64,000 nt of DNA, from assembly GCF_001544555.2 (NCBI RefSeq), contig NZ_FCOK02000045.1:1-64000 (forward strand). Reading direction: 5' to 3'. The position numbers and the translations under genes were made by a program. Under the pieces are notes generated by a model, which had not been told where the DNA came from, made no database searches, and saw only the letters and a program-made list of their open reading frames with translations. Positions 43,971-56,684 of the stretch are shown here, in pieces. Within the stretch, counting starts at the first letter, position 1. The number at the start of each line of letters is the position of its first letter. This DNA comes from Caballeronia udeis. Its GTDB lineage: Bacteria > Pseudomonadota > Gammaproteobacteria > Burkholderiales > Burkholderiaceae.

Positions 43971-45269
43971 TCAGGCGCGCCAGGCCGGACCTTCGGGAAA
44001 GTGATACTGATCGAGCGACGCCGCATGCATTTCGATGCTGTAGCCGGCACGTTGCGGCGGCATGTATCGGCCGTTTCGGATCACGACAGGATCGACGAAA
44101 TGCTCATGCAGATGGTCCACATACTCCAGCACCCGGTTTTCAAGCGACGCTGACACGCAGATATAGTCGAACAGCGAAATGTGCTGGACGTACTCGCACA
44201 AGCCGACGCCGCCCGCATGCGGGCACACGGGCACGCCGAATTTGGCGGCCATCAGCAGGACAATGATCACCTCGTTCAACCCGCCCAGACGGCAGCTGTC
44301 GACCTGACAGAAGTCGATCGCCTGCGCCTGCAGCAATTGCTTGAACATCACCCGGTTCTGGCAGTGCTCGCCCGTCGCGACGCCGATAGGCCGAATCCGC
44401 TGCCGGATGGCCGCGTGGCCGAGAACGTCGTCGGGACTCGTGGGTTCCTCGATCCACCACGGATCGAATTGCGCCAGGCGCCGCATGTTCGCGACCGCTT
44501 CATCGACATCCCACACCTGGTTCGCATCCATCATCAGCTTCCGGTTTTCGCCGATTTCCTCGCGCAGGATGCGAGCCCGGCGCATATCTTCCTCGAGATT
44601 GCCGCCCACCTTCTGCTTGAAGTGCGTCCAGCCCTGTGCGACACCTTCACGGGCGAGCCGGCGGATCTTGTCGTCGTCGTAGCCGAGCCAGCCCGCCGAC
44701 GTCGTGTAGGCCGGATAGCCGTGCGCCAGCATCTCCTTTTCGCGCTCGCCCCGGGTCGTTGCGTGGCGATGCAGCATGGCGATGGCTTCCTGCGGCGTGA
44801 GCGCATCGGTCACATAACGGAAGTCAAGACAACGCACGAGTTCTTCGGGACTCATGTCGACGAGCAGCTTCCACACCGGCTTGCCCTCCGCCTTGGCCCA
44901 CAGGTCCCAGGCCGCATTCACGACAGCCGCCGTCGCCAGATGCATGGCGCCCTTGTCCGGGCCGATCCAGCGCAACTGGCTGTCCGAAGTCAGCGCGCGC
45001 CAGAAAGCGCCCATGTTCGCGGCAATGTCCTCGAGCGTTCTGCCGACGACAAGCGGCCCAAGCGCGTGTACCGCACTCACGCAGATCTCGTTGCCGCGCC
45101 CGATGGTGAAGGTCAGGCCATGCCCTGTCAGCGCATCCGGCGAATCGGTTTCGAGCGTCACGTAGGTGGCGGAGTAATCCGGCGCGGCGTTCATCGCATC
45201 GGAGCCGTCGAGTGAACGCGAGGTCGGAAACCGGATGTCCCGGACGGACAGCTTGGTGATCGTGGGCAT
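43971..45269 (-). CDS. L-fuconate dehydratase (enolase superfamily)
   Basis: 432 residues. It dehydrates L-fuconate to 2-keto-3-deoxy-L-fuconate with Mg2+. The characteristic residues fall at the same numbers as in the characterised Xanthomonas enzyme as I recall it: Lys218-x-Lys220 (FKQK), Asp248 (MMDANQ), Glu274 (IEEP), Glu301 (TGEH) and His351 (CPHAGG). The ATG at 45269 follows GAGGAGGATG. It is the last gene after a sugar ABC importer on the same strand and separated from it by a terminator-like hairpin. The importer may therefore carry L-fucose or a related 6-deoxy sugar. Confidence 0.92.
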   Translation of the reverse strand: MPTITKLSVRDIRFPTSRSLDGSDAMNAAPDYSATYVTLETDSPDALTGHGLTFTIGRGNEICVSAVHALGPLVVGRTLEDIAANMGAFWRALTSDSQLRWIGPDKGAMHLATAAVVNAAWDLWAKAEGKPVWKLLVDMSPEELVRCLDFRYVTDALTPQEAIAMLHRHATTRGEREKEMLAHGYPAYTTSAGWLGYDDDKIRRLAREGVAQGWTHFKQKVGGNLEEDMRRARILREEIGENRKLMMDANQVWDVDEAVANMRRLAQFDPWWIEEPTSPDDVLGHAAIRQRIRPIGVATGEHCQNRVMFKQLLQAQAIDFCQVDSCRLGGLNEVIIVLLMAAKFGVPVCPHAGGVGLCEYVQHISLFDYICVSASLENRVLEYVDHLHEHFVDPVVIRNGRYMPPQRAGYSIEMHAASLDQYHFPEGPAWRA

Positions 45270-45359
45270 CTGAACATCCTCCTCTTCGACAGATATCTAC
45301 TTGGCGCCTGTGAACAAGCCTGTGAACCAAGCCTCTAAACCAAGCCCATGAACAAAGAA

Positions 45360-45387
45360 GGCCGCGGCGTCAAAAGGTACCGCGGCC
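45360..45387 (-). terminator. Hairpin terminator between importer and fuconate dehydratase
   Basis: GGCCGCGG (45360-45367) pairs perfectly with CCGCGGCC (45380-45387); loop of 12 bases. On the minus strand the second arm is followed by TTCTTTG, a short U-rich tail. It lies after the binding-protein gene and may lower expression of the dehydratase gene downstream. Confidence 0.6.
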
Positions 45388-45417
45388 CCCTCCTCTTATC
45401 ACTCCCTGACGCGACGG

Positions 45418-46359
45418 TCAGTCATAGAGCACGGCAGCGATCTTGGGATCGCTCATATTGGTCTTGTCGTACCAGTAGAAGCCCGTGTCGACCTTCTTGG
45501 GCAGCGTCTCGCCCTTCAGCGCCTTCACCGCGGAATCGACGACACATTTGCCGATACCGACCGGGTTCTGCGTGATGGCGCCGTACATCAGCCCGGAACT
45601 GATGTCGTCCTTTTGCTCCTTGCCGGAGTCGTAGCCAATCAGGACGAGCTTCTTGCCCGATTCCTTGACGCCGATCGCGGCACCCTCCGCCGAGCCTTCA
45701 TTCGCGCCGAAAATGCCCTTGAGGTTGGGATTGGCCTGGATCATCGTCTTGGCGATTTCCGCCGACTTCAGATGGTCGCCGCCGCCGTACTGGACTGAGA
45801 CGATCTTGATGTTCGGATGCTTCGCTTTCATCTCGTTCAGGAAACCGTCCCGGCGATCGATGCCGGTGCGGCTGGTCTGGTCATGCACGACCAGGCCGAC
45901 CTCGCCGGAATTGCCGATAGCCTCGGCCATCTTGTCGGCGGCAAGTGCGGCAGCGGCAACGTTATCCGTCGCGCACGTCGTCAGCGGAATGGTGCTGTCG
46001 ACACCCGAGTCGAAGGCAATGACCGGTATTTTTTCGGACTGCGCCTTCCTCAACAGCGGAATGGCCGCTTTGCTGTCGAGCGCGGCAATGCCGAGCGCCT
46101 GGGGTTTCTTGGCGAGCGCGGCCGAGAGCATGTCGATCTGCTTATCGACCATGGCCTCGGTTTCCGGCCCCTCGAATGTAATCCTGACGCTGTGCTCCTT
46201 GGCCGACTGTTCTGCGCCGGCTTTGACGGCCTGCCAGAACTGGTGCTGGAAGCCTTTCGAGATGAGCGGGATGTAGGCTTCGTCTGCGCGCGCAAGACTT
46301 GTCCCGCCAATGAGCGCGCCAACGCCGACCACGACACCGATTAGTCTTCTTTTCAACAT
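45418..46359 (-). CDS. Sugar ABC transporter periplasmic binding protein
   Basis: About 313 residues with a signal peptide (cleavage likely after ARA at residue 25) and mature start DEAYIPLISKGFQHQFWQ, typical of the ribose-type binding family. The PVIAFDSGVDSTIPLT and VLIGYDSGKEQ segments line the cleft. The ATG at 46359 follows GGAGGAGAACCACC. It follows the permease gene on the same strand and serves the importer of 46489-49050. The likely ligand, judged from the neighbouring dehydratase, is L-fucose or a relative. Confidence 0.9.
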   Translation of the reverse strand: MLKRRLIGVVVGVGALIGGTSLARADEAYIPLISKGFQHQFWQAVKAGAEQSAKEHSVRITFEGPETEAMVDKQIDMLSAALAKKPQALGIAALDSKAAIPLLRKAQSEKIPVIAFDSGVDSTIPLTTCATDNVAAAALAADKMAEAIGNSGEVGLVVHDQTSRTGIDRRDGFLNEMKAKHPNIKIVSVQYGGGDHLKSAEIAKTMIQANPNLKGIFGANEGSAEGAAIGVKESGKKLVLIGYDSGKEQKDDISSGLMYGAITQNPVGIGKCVVDSAVKALKGETLPKKVDTGFYWYDKTNMSDPKIAAVLYD

Positions 46360-46488
46360 GGTGGTTCTCCTCCTAAGGTGGGCCATTAACCTTCAGCCGT
46401 TGGGGGAGCCTGCGGCGCTCCCTTTTCTGATCTTGTCTTGATCTTGTCCCGTGCTGCGTCAGCCTCCATCCGCTTTCGTCAACCTTCG

Positions 46489-47514
46489 TCAGCTTTTCTT
46501 GCGTCGCAAGATATCGGCATAAACCGCGAGAATGATGATGAGACCGGTCACCACGATCTGCCATTCCTGGGCAACCGACATGATGCGCAGGCCGTTGGTC
46601 AGCACGCTCATGATGAAAGCGCCGATGATCGTGCCCAGGATCGTGCCCGCACCGCCGCTGAGCGAGGTCCCGCCGATCACCACGGCTGCTATGGCTTCAA
46701 GTTCATAACCCTGGCCTAGCGCCGGCTGGGCCGAATTCAGGCGCGAGGCGATAAGCAGCCCGGCGATGCCGCAAATTGCCCCGGCCAGGCCGTAAATGGC
46801 GATCTTCCACCGATCGACATTCACGCCCGAAAGGCGTACGGCTTCTTCGTTGCTGCCGAGCGCAAAGGTGTAGCGGCCGAGCGCGGTGCGATTAAGCGTG
46901 ATCGAACTCACGACCGCCAGGAAAAACAGGATCAGGACCGCGTTCGGAACCGGCAGGCTCGGCAATACATAGCCGATCAGCGAATCCTGAGAGATCCGGT
47001 AGAAGTTTTCCGTGTCGCTGAAATAGATCGGTTTGTCGGCCGAGACGACAAGCGACAGCCCTTTCAGCAGCAGCATCATCCCTAACGTGGCAATGAACGG
47101 CGGTATTTTCATTTTCGCCGTGAGGGTTCCCGAAATGGTCCCGCAGATCGCGCCCGTCCCAATTGCAGCAACAACGCCGACCGTCATCGGTAAATGCCAA
47201 TAGGTCAGGAACACGCCGCAAATGACCGCCGTGAAGGTCATCAACGTGCCGACTGACAAATCGATGCCTCCGGTGATGATCACGAACGTGCAGGCGATGG
47301 CCAGAACGCCGTTGACCGCCGTCGCCTGCAGGATCCCGAGCATATTGTCCATCTGCATGAAGGCGGGCGAGGCGAAGCTGAAAAAAGCCAGCAGCAGGAC
47401 CAGGCTTCCGAAGGCGAGCAGCTTTTGCAAAGCGGCCGGCGCGAACACGCGGGCTCTGAGGCTGGACGGCCGTCCCTCATTCGCCAGCGCCGAAGTATCC
47501 GATGGCAGTGTCAT
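46489..47514 (-). CDS. Sugar ABC transporter permease (RbsC type)
   Basis: 341 residues, hydrophobic, about nine membrane segments. Carries ITGGIDLSVGTLM and AVVIGGTSLSGGAGTILG, the two family signatures. ATG 47514 follows GAGGAGAGG. It lies between the ATPase and binding-protein genes, so the operon order is ATPase, permease, binding protein. Confidence 0.92.
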   Translation of the reverse strand: MTLPSDTSALANEGRPSSLRARVFAPAALQKLLAFGSLVLLLAFFSFASPAFMQMDNMLGILQATAVNGVLAIACTFVIITGGIDLSVGTLMTFTAVICGVFLTYWHLPMTVGVVAAIGTGAICGTISGTLTAKMKIPPFIATLGMMLLLKGLSLVVSADKPIYFSDTENFYRISQDSLIGYVLPSLPVPNAVLILFFLAVVSSITLNRTALGRYTFALGSNEEAVRLSGVNVDRWKIAIYGLAGAICGIAGLLIASRLNSAQPALGQGYELEAIAAVVIGGTSLSGGAGTILGTIIGAFIMSVLTNGLRIMSVAQEWQIVVTGLIIILAVYADILRRKKS

Positions 47515-47538
47515 AAATTGGACCTCTCCTCTCGAAGC

Positions 47539-49050
47539 TCATGCTGCTTTCAGGGATTCCCGCTGCGTCGCCAGTTGCATGATGCGCTCTTGCGTCGCCT
47601 CCATGGCCGAGAGTTCGCCGGTGATACGGCCCTCGCACATCACGATAATGCGGTCGCTCATGCGCAGGATTTCCGGCAGTTCCGACGAGATCATTACGAT
47701 CGCCTTGCCTTCCCCGGCGAGCGCGCGAAGGAGCTTGTAGATCTCGCTCTTGGCGCCGACGTCGATGCCGCGCGTCGGCTCGTCGAAAAAGAGCACGTCG
47801 CAGTCGCGCTCGAGCCATTTGGCAATGACGATTTTCTGCTGATTGCCGCCCGAGAGAAGCCGCACCGGCTGCGCTGCGGAGGGGGTACGAATGGCAAGCA
47901 GGTTGATGAAATGGGAGGCTGTCCGGCGTATCTGGGCGCGGCGCAAGAAAAAATTGAGCGACAGGAATTTGCGCAGATTGGACATCACTATGTTCGATTC
48001 GACGTCCATTCCGGTTGCAAGGCCAAAGCGCTTTCGGTCCTCCGAGAGATAGCCAATGCCGCGCGCCACCGCATCGCTCGGATTCCTGATCGTCGCCTTC
48101 ACGCCTCTCACGGCAATCTCGCCGGACTCGATCGGATCTGCGCCGAACACCGCTCGGGCGACCTCGGTGCGGCCGGCGCCCATCAAGCCGGCAAAGCCCA
48201 ATATCTCGCCTTTGTGCAGTGCGAAACTCACGTCCCTGACCAGCGGGCCGGCGTTTAGATTTTTTACTTCGAGTGCAACCTCGCCTTTGTCCGCCGCGCT
48301 GTTGGGAGGCACGACGTCGGTCAAGGTTCGCCCGACCATCATGCCGATGATCGTTTCGACGCTGGTGTCGCGGGCCGTGACAGTGGCCACATATTCCCCG
48401 TCACGCAACACGGTGACGCGGTCGGAAATCTGCTTCAGCTCGTCCATCTTGTGGGAGATATAGATGATGCCCACGCCCCGGCTCTTCAGCTCCCGGATGA
48501 TGCGGAAAAGCTCGGCGATCTCGGCGTCGTTGAGCGCCGAGGTGGGCTCGTCCATGATCAGGACGCGCGAGTCGAAGGACAAAGCCTTGGCGATCTCGAC
48601 CATCTGCTGCTTGGCGACCGTAAGGCTGCTGACAACCGCCCGCGGGTCGAGCTTCACATGCATGCGGGCGAGAATGTCGCTCGCTTGCGCATTGAGTTTG
48701 TCTTCGTCGAGGAACAGGCCGAGGCGTCCGCGCGGCTCGCGGCCGATGAACATATTCTGCGCGACGCTCAGATGGTTCATCAGCTGGAGTTCCTGATGAA
48801 TGATGCAGACGCCCACGGCCTGCGCCTGGCCCGGGCTCAAGAACTCGACCGGCTGGCCGTCATAGAGGATTTCGCCGGAATCCCGGGTGTACACGCCCGC
48901 GAGGATTTTCATCAGCGTCGACTTGCCGGCGCCATTCTCACCCATCAGCGCGTGGACTTCACCCGCCATCAGCTCGAACTGGACCTCGTGAAGCGCCCTC
49001 ACGCCGGGAAAACTCTTGCTGAGCCCTTTGACGGAAATGAGCGGCATCAT
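47539..49050 (-). CDS. Sugar ABC transporter ATP-binding protein, two-domain
   Basis: 503 residues with two ABC domains as in RbsA. The first domain has Walker [10 protein letters not shown], a C-loop that diverges from the usual LSGGQ ([15 protein letters not shown]) and Walker [10 protein letters not shown]. The second has the altered GLMGAGRTE, signature [15 protein letters not shown] and [15 protein letters not shown]. Starts at ATG 49050 or the next ATG at 49047. It is the first gene of the importer that ends in the fuconate dehydratase gene. Divergent from the UPF0182 gene. Confidence 0.93.
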   Translation of the reverse strand: MMPLISVKGLSKSFPGVRALHEVQFELMAGEVHALMGENGAGKSTLMKILAGVYTRDSGEILYDGQPVEFLSPGQAQAVGVCIIHQELQLMNHLSVAQNMFIGREPRGRLGLFLDEDKLNAQASDILARMHVKLDPRAVVSSLTVAKQQMVEIAKALSFDSRVLIMDEPTSALNDAEIAELFRIIRELKSRGVGIIYISHKMDELKQISDRVTVLRDGEYVATVTARDTSVETIIGMMVGRTLTDVVPPNSAADKGEVALEVKNLNAGPLVRDVSFALHKGEILGFAGLMGAGRTEVARAVFGADPIESGEIAVRGVKATIRNPSDAVARGIGYLSEDRKRFGLATGMDVESNIVMSNLRKFLSLNFFLRRAQIRRTASHFINLLAIRTPSAAQPVRLLSGGNQQKIVIAKWLERDCDVLFFDEPTRGIDVGAKSEIYKLLRALAGEGKAIVMISSELPEILRMSDRIIVMCEGRITGELSAMEATQERIMQLATQRESLKAA

Positions 49051-49614
49051 GGCGCGGATTTGACGACAATTCCGTGACCTCCGCTGGCCTCATCGCGAGG
49101 AGCGGGTCGGAAAAGCGTCGGGCGCCGGGGCGCCGGGTGCCGCCGGAAATCGCGGCTGAAATCGCAACGAGAAGCCAGGCACATTGCTGGGCCCCCAAAC
49201 CGATGTGCCACGATTTTACGACGCTGCACGGCGGCGGCTCAAGCGTAGGCATTCCCTAGTGTCATGGGCAGGTGTATCTCGGGCCGGGCTTCCCACTATG
49301 TGCGACGCACCCGTTTCGTTTTGCATGGGAGGCCTTGGAAAGGGCCGGGGGCATTCCGCCCGAAGCTGCTGCGGATACGTCGCATTCAGGCGCGCGAGTC
49401 CGGTCTGGCGGGCGCACCGCCTTTTGTTCACCGGACTACAATTATTCATCTGGCGTCATCTGCCGCGCGTCATTGCGTGGCTGCGTGTTGAGCTATGAGG
49501 GACTGTGAGGGGCGTATCGATCACCGGTTGATCCACGCGCCTGACAGATCAACGGCAGACAATGATGGGGTCGCCGCCGGCCATGATTGACGGGCCAGCA
49601 AAGGAGCATGATCG
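49051..49614. other. 564-base divergent intergenic region
   Basis: Lies between the importer ATPase (minus) and the UPF0182 gene (plus) and must hold both promoters. Short open frames on both strands have no ribosome site or recognisable content. No strong palindrome was found by eye. Confidence 0.5.
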
Positions 49615-52365
<2,751 letters not shown>

Positions 52366-52752
52366 TCTGGGTGGAACTCGAAGAGCGCCTGCTCAACGCA
52401 ACAAGTAAGGAGTCCACTCTCCACTTTCCAAAAGCAAACGTTGCCGGGTGATTCGACGTGTTACAGCGCGAACAACCTCGCCAAGATTTTCAGAAATACG
52501 ATGTTGCCGAGACTTTTTGCATGGTGTTTTATACGCAGATACCCTATACGGTCCAAACGTGCGGCGGGACCTATCATGAAAGGAGTGCTTTCATGATTAC
52601 GCTGCGATGAGCGCCCTGGTCAGGCGGCTGAACCGGCAGGTCCTGACGTGCATGCGTGCATGCAAATGTAAGTTTTCAGTTGTTTTCTGACGCCACCGGC
52701 AAACCCGTGTGGCGGATCGATCCGATCCCTTTCACAATAAGGAGTCACTAAC
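52366..52752. other. Upstream region of the Liv operon
   Basis: A 387-base gap with no gene. It carries the 10-bp inverted repeat at 52573-52597, a TGCATGC-rich tract at about 52645-52668, and an AT-rich stretch near 52510-52550 that could hold a promoter. A ribosome site (AAGGAG) precedes the start at 52753. Confidence 0.5.
52573..52597. promoter_or_regulatory. Perfect 10-bp inverted repeat upstream of the Liv operon
   Basis: ATCATGAAAG (52573-52582) pairs with CTTTCATGAT (52588-52597) with five bases between. It lies about 155 bases before the binding-protein start and has no U-run, so an operator or a leader hairpin is more likely than a terminator. Confidence 0.5.
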
Positions 52753-53952
52753 ATGATTGCTCAGAACAATGACACGTCCGGCGCTGATCGCGTTTTGCGG
52801 AAAACGAAACTGGCGGCAATCGCGGCGCTCGCCGTGCTCGCCGGCATGGCCCCAGGTTTGGTGCAAAGCCAGGGCGAGACCATCAAGATCGGCGTTCCCG
52901 TGCCTCTGTCGGGCAGCAGTGCCAACGCCGGAACAGACATCGTCAATGGCGCCAAGCTTGCCGCCACCCGGATCAATGCGGCCGGCGGCGTTCTCGGCAG
53001 ACAGATCGAAATAGTGCCGGAGGACGACGCCTGCGACGCGCAGACGGCCGTGCAGGCAGCGCAGAAACTGGTTGATGCGGGGGTCGTCGCGGTGGCCGGC
53101 GGTTATTGCTCCAGCGCGGCGCTACCGGAACTCACCACATTTCATCGCGCCGGGATTCCGTACGTACTGGATGCATCGACCAATCCCAAACTCACCGAAA
53201 TGGGCTTTGACAACGTGTTCCGCACAATCGGCCGTGACGACGAACAGGGCCCGTTTGCCGCCAGTTTCATGAAAAACTCGTTACATGCAAAGCGCGCGGC
53301 CGTGATCAACGACAACACGACCTATTCCAAAGGCCTGGCCGACAACACGGTGGAAGCCCTGAAAAAAGACGGCGTCGATGTCGTCTACGACGACTCGATC
53401 ACACCCGGCCAGATGGACTACTCGCCAACACTGACCCACGTCGGCGCATTGAAACCGGACGTGATCTACTACACCGGCTATTTCTCCGAAGCGGGTCTGC
53501 TCGTGAAGGAGGCGCGGCAACTGGGCCTGAAGATGACCTTCATGGGCGGTGACGCCACCAATGACCCGACGCTGATGAAAACAGCGGGCCCGGCGGCCAA
53601 CGACATGATCATCACCACGGCGCCGCTGGCGCAGTTCCTGAGCGCCGCGCATGGTTATGTCGACGACTATACGAAGGCTTTCGGGCAAGGCCCGGGCCCG
53701 TATTCCGTCTACGAATACGATGCCGTCGGGGTCACGGCGAAAGCGATCGCGGACGCGAAATCGGCAAAGCCTGCCGCGATCACGGCTGCCCTGCACAAGA
53801 TCTCGAACTACCAGGGCGCGACCGGGGCGATCGGGTTCAATCCGAAGGGTGACCGCAGCGTGGCGGTGTACATCACCATCATCGTTCGCGACGGTAATTT
53901 CGCGCCCTACCAGAAGCAGGATGCAAGCGGACACTGGATGGCGATGAAATAG
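52753..53952 (+). CDS. Branched-chain amino acid ABC transporter binding protein (LivJ type)
   Basis: 399 residues, a type I periplasmic binding protein. The N-terminal signal region is long (hydrophobic stretch at about 20-36, cleavage near VQSQG), and the mature start IKIGVPVPLSGSSANAG is typical. GYCSSAALPELT and YVLDASTNPKLT line the ligand site in the family. The start ATG 52753 follows AAGGAG. First gene of the Liv operon. The ligand may be a branched-chain amino acid or an amide or aromatic acid; the family is broad. Confidence 0.9.
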   Translation: MIAQNNDTSGADRVLRKTKLAAIAALAVLAGMAPGLVQSQGETIKIGVPVPLSGSSANAGTDIVNGAKLAATRINAAGGVLGRQIEIVPEDDACDAQTAVQAAQKLVDAGVVAVAGGYCSSAALPELTTFHRAGIPYVLDASTNPKLTEMGFDNVFRTIGRDDEQGPFAASFMKNSLHAKRAAVINDNTTYSKGLADNTVEALKKDGVDVVYDDSITPGQMDYSPTLTHVGALKPDVIYYTGYFSEAGLLVKEARQLGLKMTFMGGDATNDPTLMKTAGPAANDMIITTAPLAQFLSAAHGYVDDYTKAFGQGPGPYSVYEYDAVGVTAKAIADAKSAKPAAITAALHKISNYQGATGAIGFNPKGDRSVAVYITIIVRDGNFAPYQKQDASGHWMAMK

Positions 53953-53972
53953 CCGCCTGCCGCGCTCAAGCC

Positions 53973-54872
53973 ATGAGCACCTTCTTCCAGTTCGTCATCG
54001 AGGGGCTGACGATCGGCTCGTTCTATGCCCTTGTCGCCCTCGGCTACACGATGGTCTACGGGATTATCCGGCTGATCAACTTCGCTCACGGCGACTTGTT
54101 CATGGTCGGTGCGTTCATCGGCTGGACCGGTTTGACGACGCTTGCTGCCGCGCACGTGCCGCTCGCCCTGGCGCTGATGATCACCCTCGTGGCTTCGATG
54201 GTGGTCACCGGCGCACTTGGCCTCGCGATCGAGCGGGTTGCGTACCAGCCACTGTTGCGCGCACCGCGCCTGTCGATCCTGATCACGGCGCTTGGCGTCT
54301 CCCTCGCGCTGGAAAACGGCGTGCTGCTGCTCTACGGCGCCGGTTTCAACACTTATCCCCATGTGCTCAGCCACACAGGATTCGATGTCCACGGCGTGCA
54401 GGTGACGTTCGCGCAGCTCGGCATTATCGTGGCGAGCTTTGCGTTGATGATCTCGCTTTATTTCTTCGTTCACCGTACGTTCGTCGGTACCGCAATGCGC
54501 GCGCTGGCGATTGATCAGGACGCGGCGCGCCTGATGGGTATCGATGTCGAACGGCTGATCCAGCTGACCTTCTTCCTGGGTTCGGCGCTGGCCGCCGTGG
54601 CAGGCGTCATGGAAGGGATCTACTACACGCAGATCAATTTTTTCATGGGCTTCGTGCTCGGCCTGCGCGCCTTCACCGCTGCGGTTCTCGGCGGCATCGG
54701 CAACATTCCGGGCGCCATGGCCGGCGGCATCCTGATCGGCCTGCTCGAGGCCTTCGGCGCCGGCTATGTCTCGTCGCGGTGGACCGATGTGTTCGTGTTC
54801 GGCGTGCTGATCAGCGTGCTCGTGATCAAGCCAACCGGGTTGTTCGGCGAACGCGTTGTCGAGAGAATGTAG
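53973..54872 (+). CDS. Branched-chain amino acid ABC transporter permease (LivH type)
   Basis: 299 residues with about eight membrane segments; typical motifs LTIGSFYALVALGYTMVYGII, INFAHGD and GGIGNIPGAMAGG. Forms the membrane channel together with the LivM part of the next protein. It lies 20 bases after the binding-protein gene and has a weak ribosome site. Confidence 0.93.
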   Translation: MSTFFQFVIEGLTIGSFYALVALGYTMVYGIIRLINFAHGDLFMVGAFIGWTGLTTLAAAHVPLALALMITLVASMVVTGALGLAIERVAYQPLLRAPRLSILITALGVSLALENGVLLLYGAGFNTYPHVLSHTGFDVHGVQVTFAQLGIIVASFALMISLYFFVHRTFVGTAMRALAIDQDAARLMGIDVERLIQLTFFLGSALAAVAGVMEGIYYTQINFFMGFVLGLRAFTAAVLGGIGNIPGAMAGGILIGLLEAFGAGYVSSRWTDVFVFGVLISVLVIKPTGLFGERVVERM

Positions 54873-54875
54873 CTC

Positions 54876-56684
54876 ATGAGCGCACTGCAGGCGTCATCAC
54901 GTTGGTCCCGCCCCACCGGCGTCGCGCTTCTTGCGGCCGCCGTGGCGCTGCCGGCTGTCGCCAGCAATTATGTCGTCGATGTCGGCCTGACCATCGCCAC
55001 CTATTCGATCCTCGGTCTCGGGCTGAACATCGTAGTAGGTTATGCAGGGCTGCTGGATCTGGGTTATGCCGCCTTCTTCGCCATCGGCGCCTACACAACG
55101 GCGCTGCTGGAAACGTTGCTGCACTTCTCGTTCTGGGAAACGCTGCCGTTCAGCCTGGCGTTCGCCGGTGCTTCGGGTATCGTCATCGGCTACCCTACCC
55201 TGCGCCTGCGAAGCGACTATCTGGCGATTGTGACGCTTGGGTTCGGTGAGATCACGCGCATTGTTGCCACCAACCTCAACATCACTGGCGGCCCGAACGG
55301 CATCTACGGCATCGAGAGCCCAAGCCTGTTCGGCTACGAGATCAGCTCGCCGCGTGCCGTCTACGAACTGGGCCTCGCGTTCCTCGTGCTCGTGCTCGTG
55401 TTTGCAATCCGGCTTGGCCAGTCGCGGCTCGGCCGCGCCTGGACCAGCATCCGCGAGGACGAGGATGCGGCCGAGGCCGTCGGCGTGCCGACACTGCGCG
55501 TCAAAATGCTGGCGTACATCCTGGGCGCGCTGATTGGCGGTTTCGCCGGCAGCCTGTTCGCCGCGCGCTTCGGGACCATCGACCCGACCGGCTTCACCTA
55601 TCTGCAGTCCGTCACCATCCTGATCGTTGTCGTGCTGGGTGGGCGGGGGAGCATTCCCGGCGTGATCCTGGGTGCAGTCATCGTTGCCGGCCTGCCCGAG
55701 ATACTGCGTTTCCTCAATCTTTGGCGCATCTTCGCCTTTGCGATCGGGCTCGTGATCCTGATGCTGCTGCGGCCGCAAGGGCTGTGGCCGGCACCGCTGC
55801 GCCGCGTGGCGCTCCCGCGCAAGGATGCCGGCAGCGCGACAGCACCCTTGCCCCGGGAGACCGTCACCGATGAAATCCTGCTCGATGTACGCAACATGCA
55901 GCGCCGCTTCGGCGGTGTTCAGGCAGTCGGCGGCGTCAGCTTCACCGTGCGCAGCGGTGAGATTGTCAGCCTGATCGGCCCGAATGGCGCCGGCAAGACA
56001 ACGGTGTTCAACTGTCTCACCGGTGTAATCCGTACGACCGGCGGTCAGGTTCTCTGGCGGGGCGCCTCACTGGTCGGCGGAGCGCCGCATCGCATCGTCC
56101 ATAGCGGCATGGCGCGCACCTTCCAGGGCATCCGCCTGTTCGCCAACATGACGGCCCTCGAGAACGTGCTGATCGGCATGGATCACCGGCTTCGGACCTG
56201 GCTCTGGGCCGAGCTGGTCGCGTGGCCCTCCGCGCGTGCCGAAGCAGCGGATCACGTGGAGGAAGGCATGAGCTGGCTCGGCTTCGTCGGCCTCGTCGCT
56301 CGGGCGGGCGAACGCGCGGCCGACCTGCCCTATGGCGATCAACGCCGGCTGGAGATTGCCCGTGCCCTCGCCAGCAACCCGCGCCTGCTGTTGCTCGACG
56401 AGCCGGCGGCGGGGATGAACCCGACCGAGAAACACGCGCTGATGGAGTTGATCCGGCGTATCCGGGATCTTGGCGTAACGGTGCTGCTGATCGAACACGA
56501 CATGATGCTGGTGATGGGCGTGTCGGACCGGATTATCGTCATGGACCATGGGGTCATCATTGCCGAGGATCTGCCGTCCGAGATCCAGGCCAACCCGCGT
56601 GTGATCGACGCCTATCTCGGAACGGCCGGGAAAGACGAGGCCGCCGACGATGCTGCCGGGGAGGCATCGCTGTGGGACTCCTAG
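54876..56684 (+). CDS. Fused LivM permease and LivG ATP-binding protein
   Basis: 602 residues in one frame. Residues 1-300 are a LivM-type permease (INIVVGYAGLLDLGYAAFFAIGA pattern; the EDEDAAEAVGV loop; LGGRGSIPGVILGA). After a linker at about 305-330, residues 331-590 are a LivG ATPase with Walker A GPNGAGKTT, PYGDQRRLEIARALA in place of the canonical LSGGQ signature, and Walker B LLLLDEPAAGMNP. In most genomes these are two genes. The frame is uninterrupted and codon use is even, so it is a true fusion. It ensures equal amounts of both parts. The stop overlaps the livF start by 13 bases. Confidence 0.93.
   Translation: MSALQASSRWSRPTGVALLAAAVALPAVASNYVVDVGLTIATYSILGLGLNIVVGYAGLLDLGYAAFFAIGAYTTALLETLLHFSFWETLPFSLAFAGASGIVIGYPTLRLRSDYLAIVTLGFGEITRIVATNLNITGGPNGIYGIESPSLFGYEISSPRAVYELGLAFLVLVLVFAIRLGQSRLGRAWTSIREDEDAAEAVGVPTLRVKMLAYILGALIGGFAGSLFAARFGTIDPTGFTYLQSVTILIVVVLGGRGSIPGVILGAVIVAGLPEILRFLNLWRIFAFAIGLVILMLLRPQGLWPAPLRRVALPRKDAGSATAPLPRETVTDEILLDVRNMQRRFGGVQAVGGVSFTVRSGEIVSLIGPNGAGKTTVFNCLTGVIRTTGGQVLWRGASLVGGAPHRIVHSGMARTFQGIRLFANMTALENVLIGMDHRLRTWLWAELVAWPSARAEAADHVEEGMSWLGFVGLVARAGERAADLPYGDQRRLEIARALASNPRLLLLDEPAAGMNPTEKHALMELIRRIRDLGVTVLLIEHDMMLVMGVSDRIIVMDHGVIIAEDLPSEIQANPRVIDAYLGTAGKDEAADDAAGEASLWDS

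Noticed and set aside
45308-45352. Imperfect repeats of GTGAAC(C)AAGCC
   Set aside because: Short, diverged copies in the leader of the fuconate dehydratase gene; no symmetric structure seen.
49074-49498. Several short open frames in the divergent gap before UPF0182
   Set aside because: No ribosome sites and no recognisable protein content; overlapping frames on both strands.
54897-55778. Minus-strand open frame opposite the LivM part
   Set aside because: Antisense shadow, rich in Gln/Asp/Gly and without any domain.
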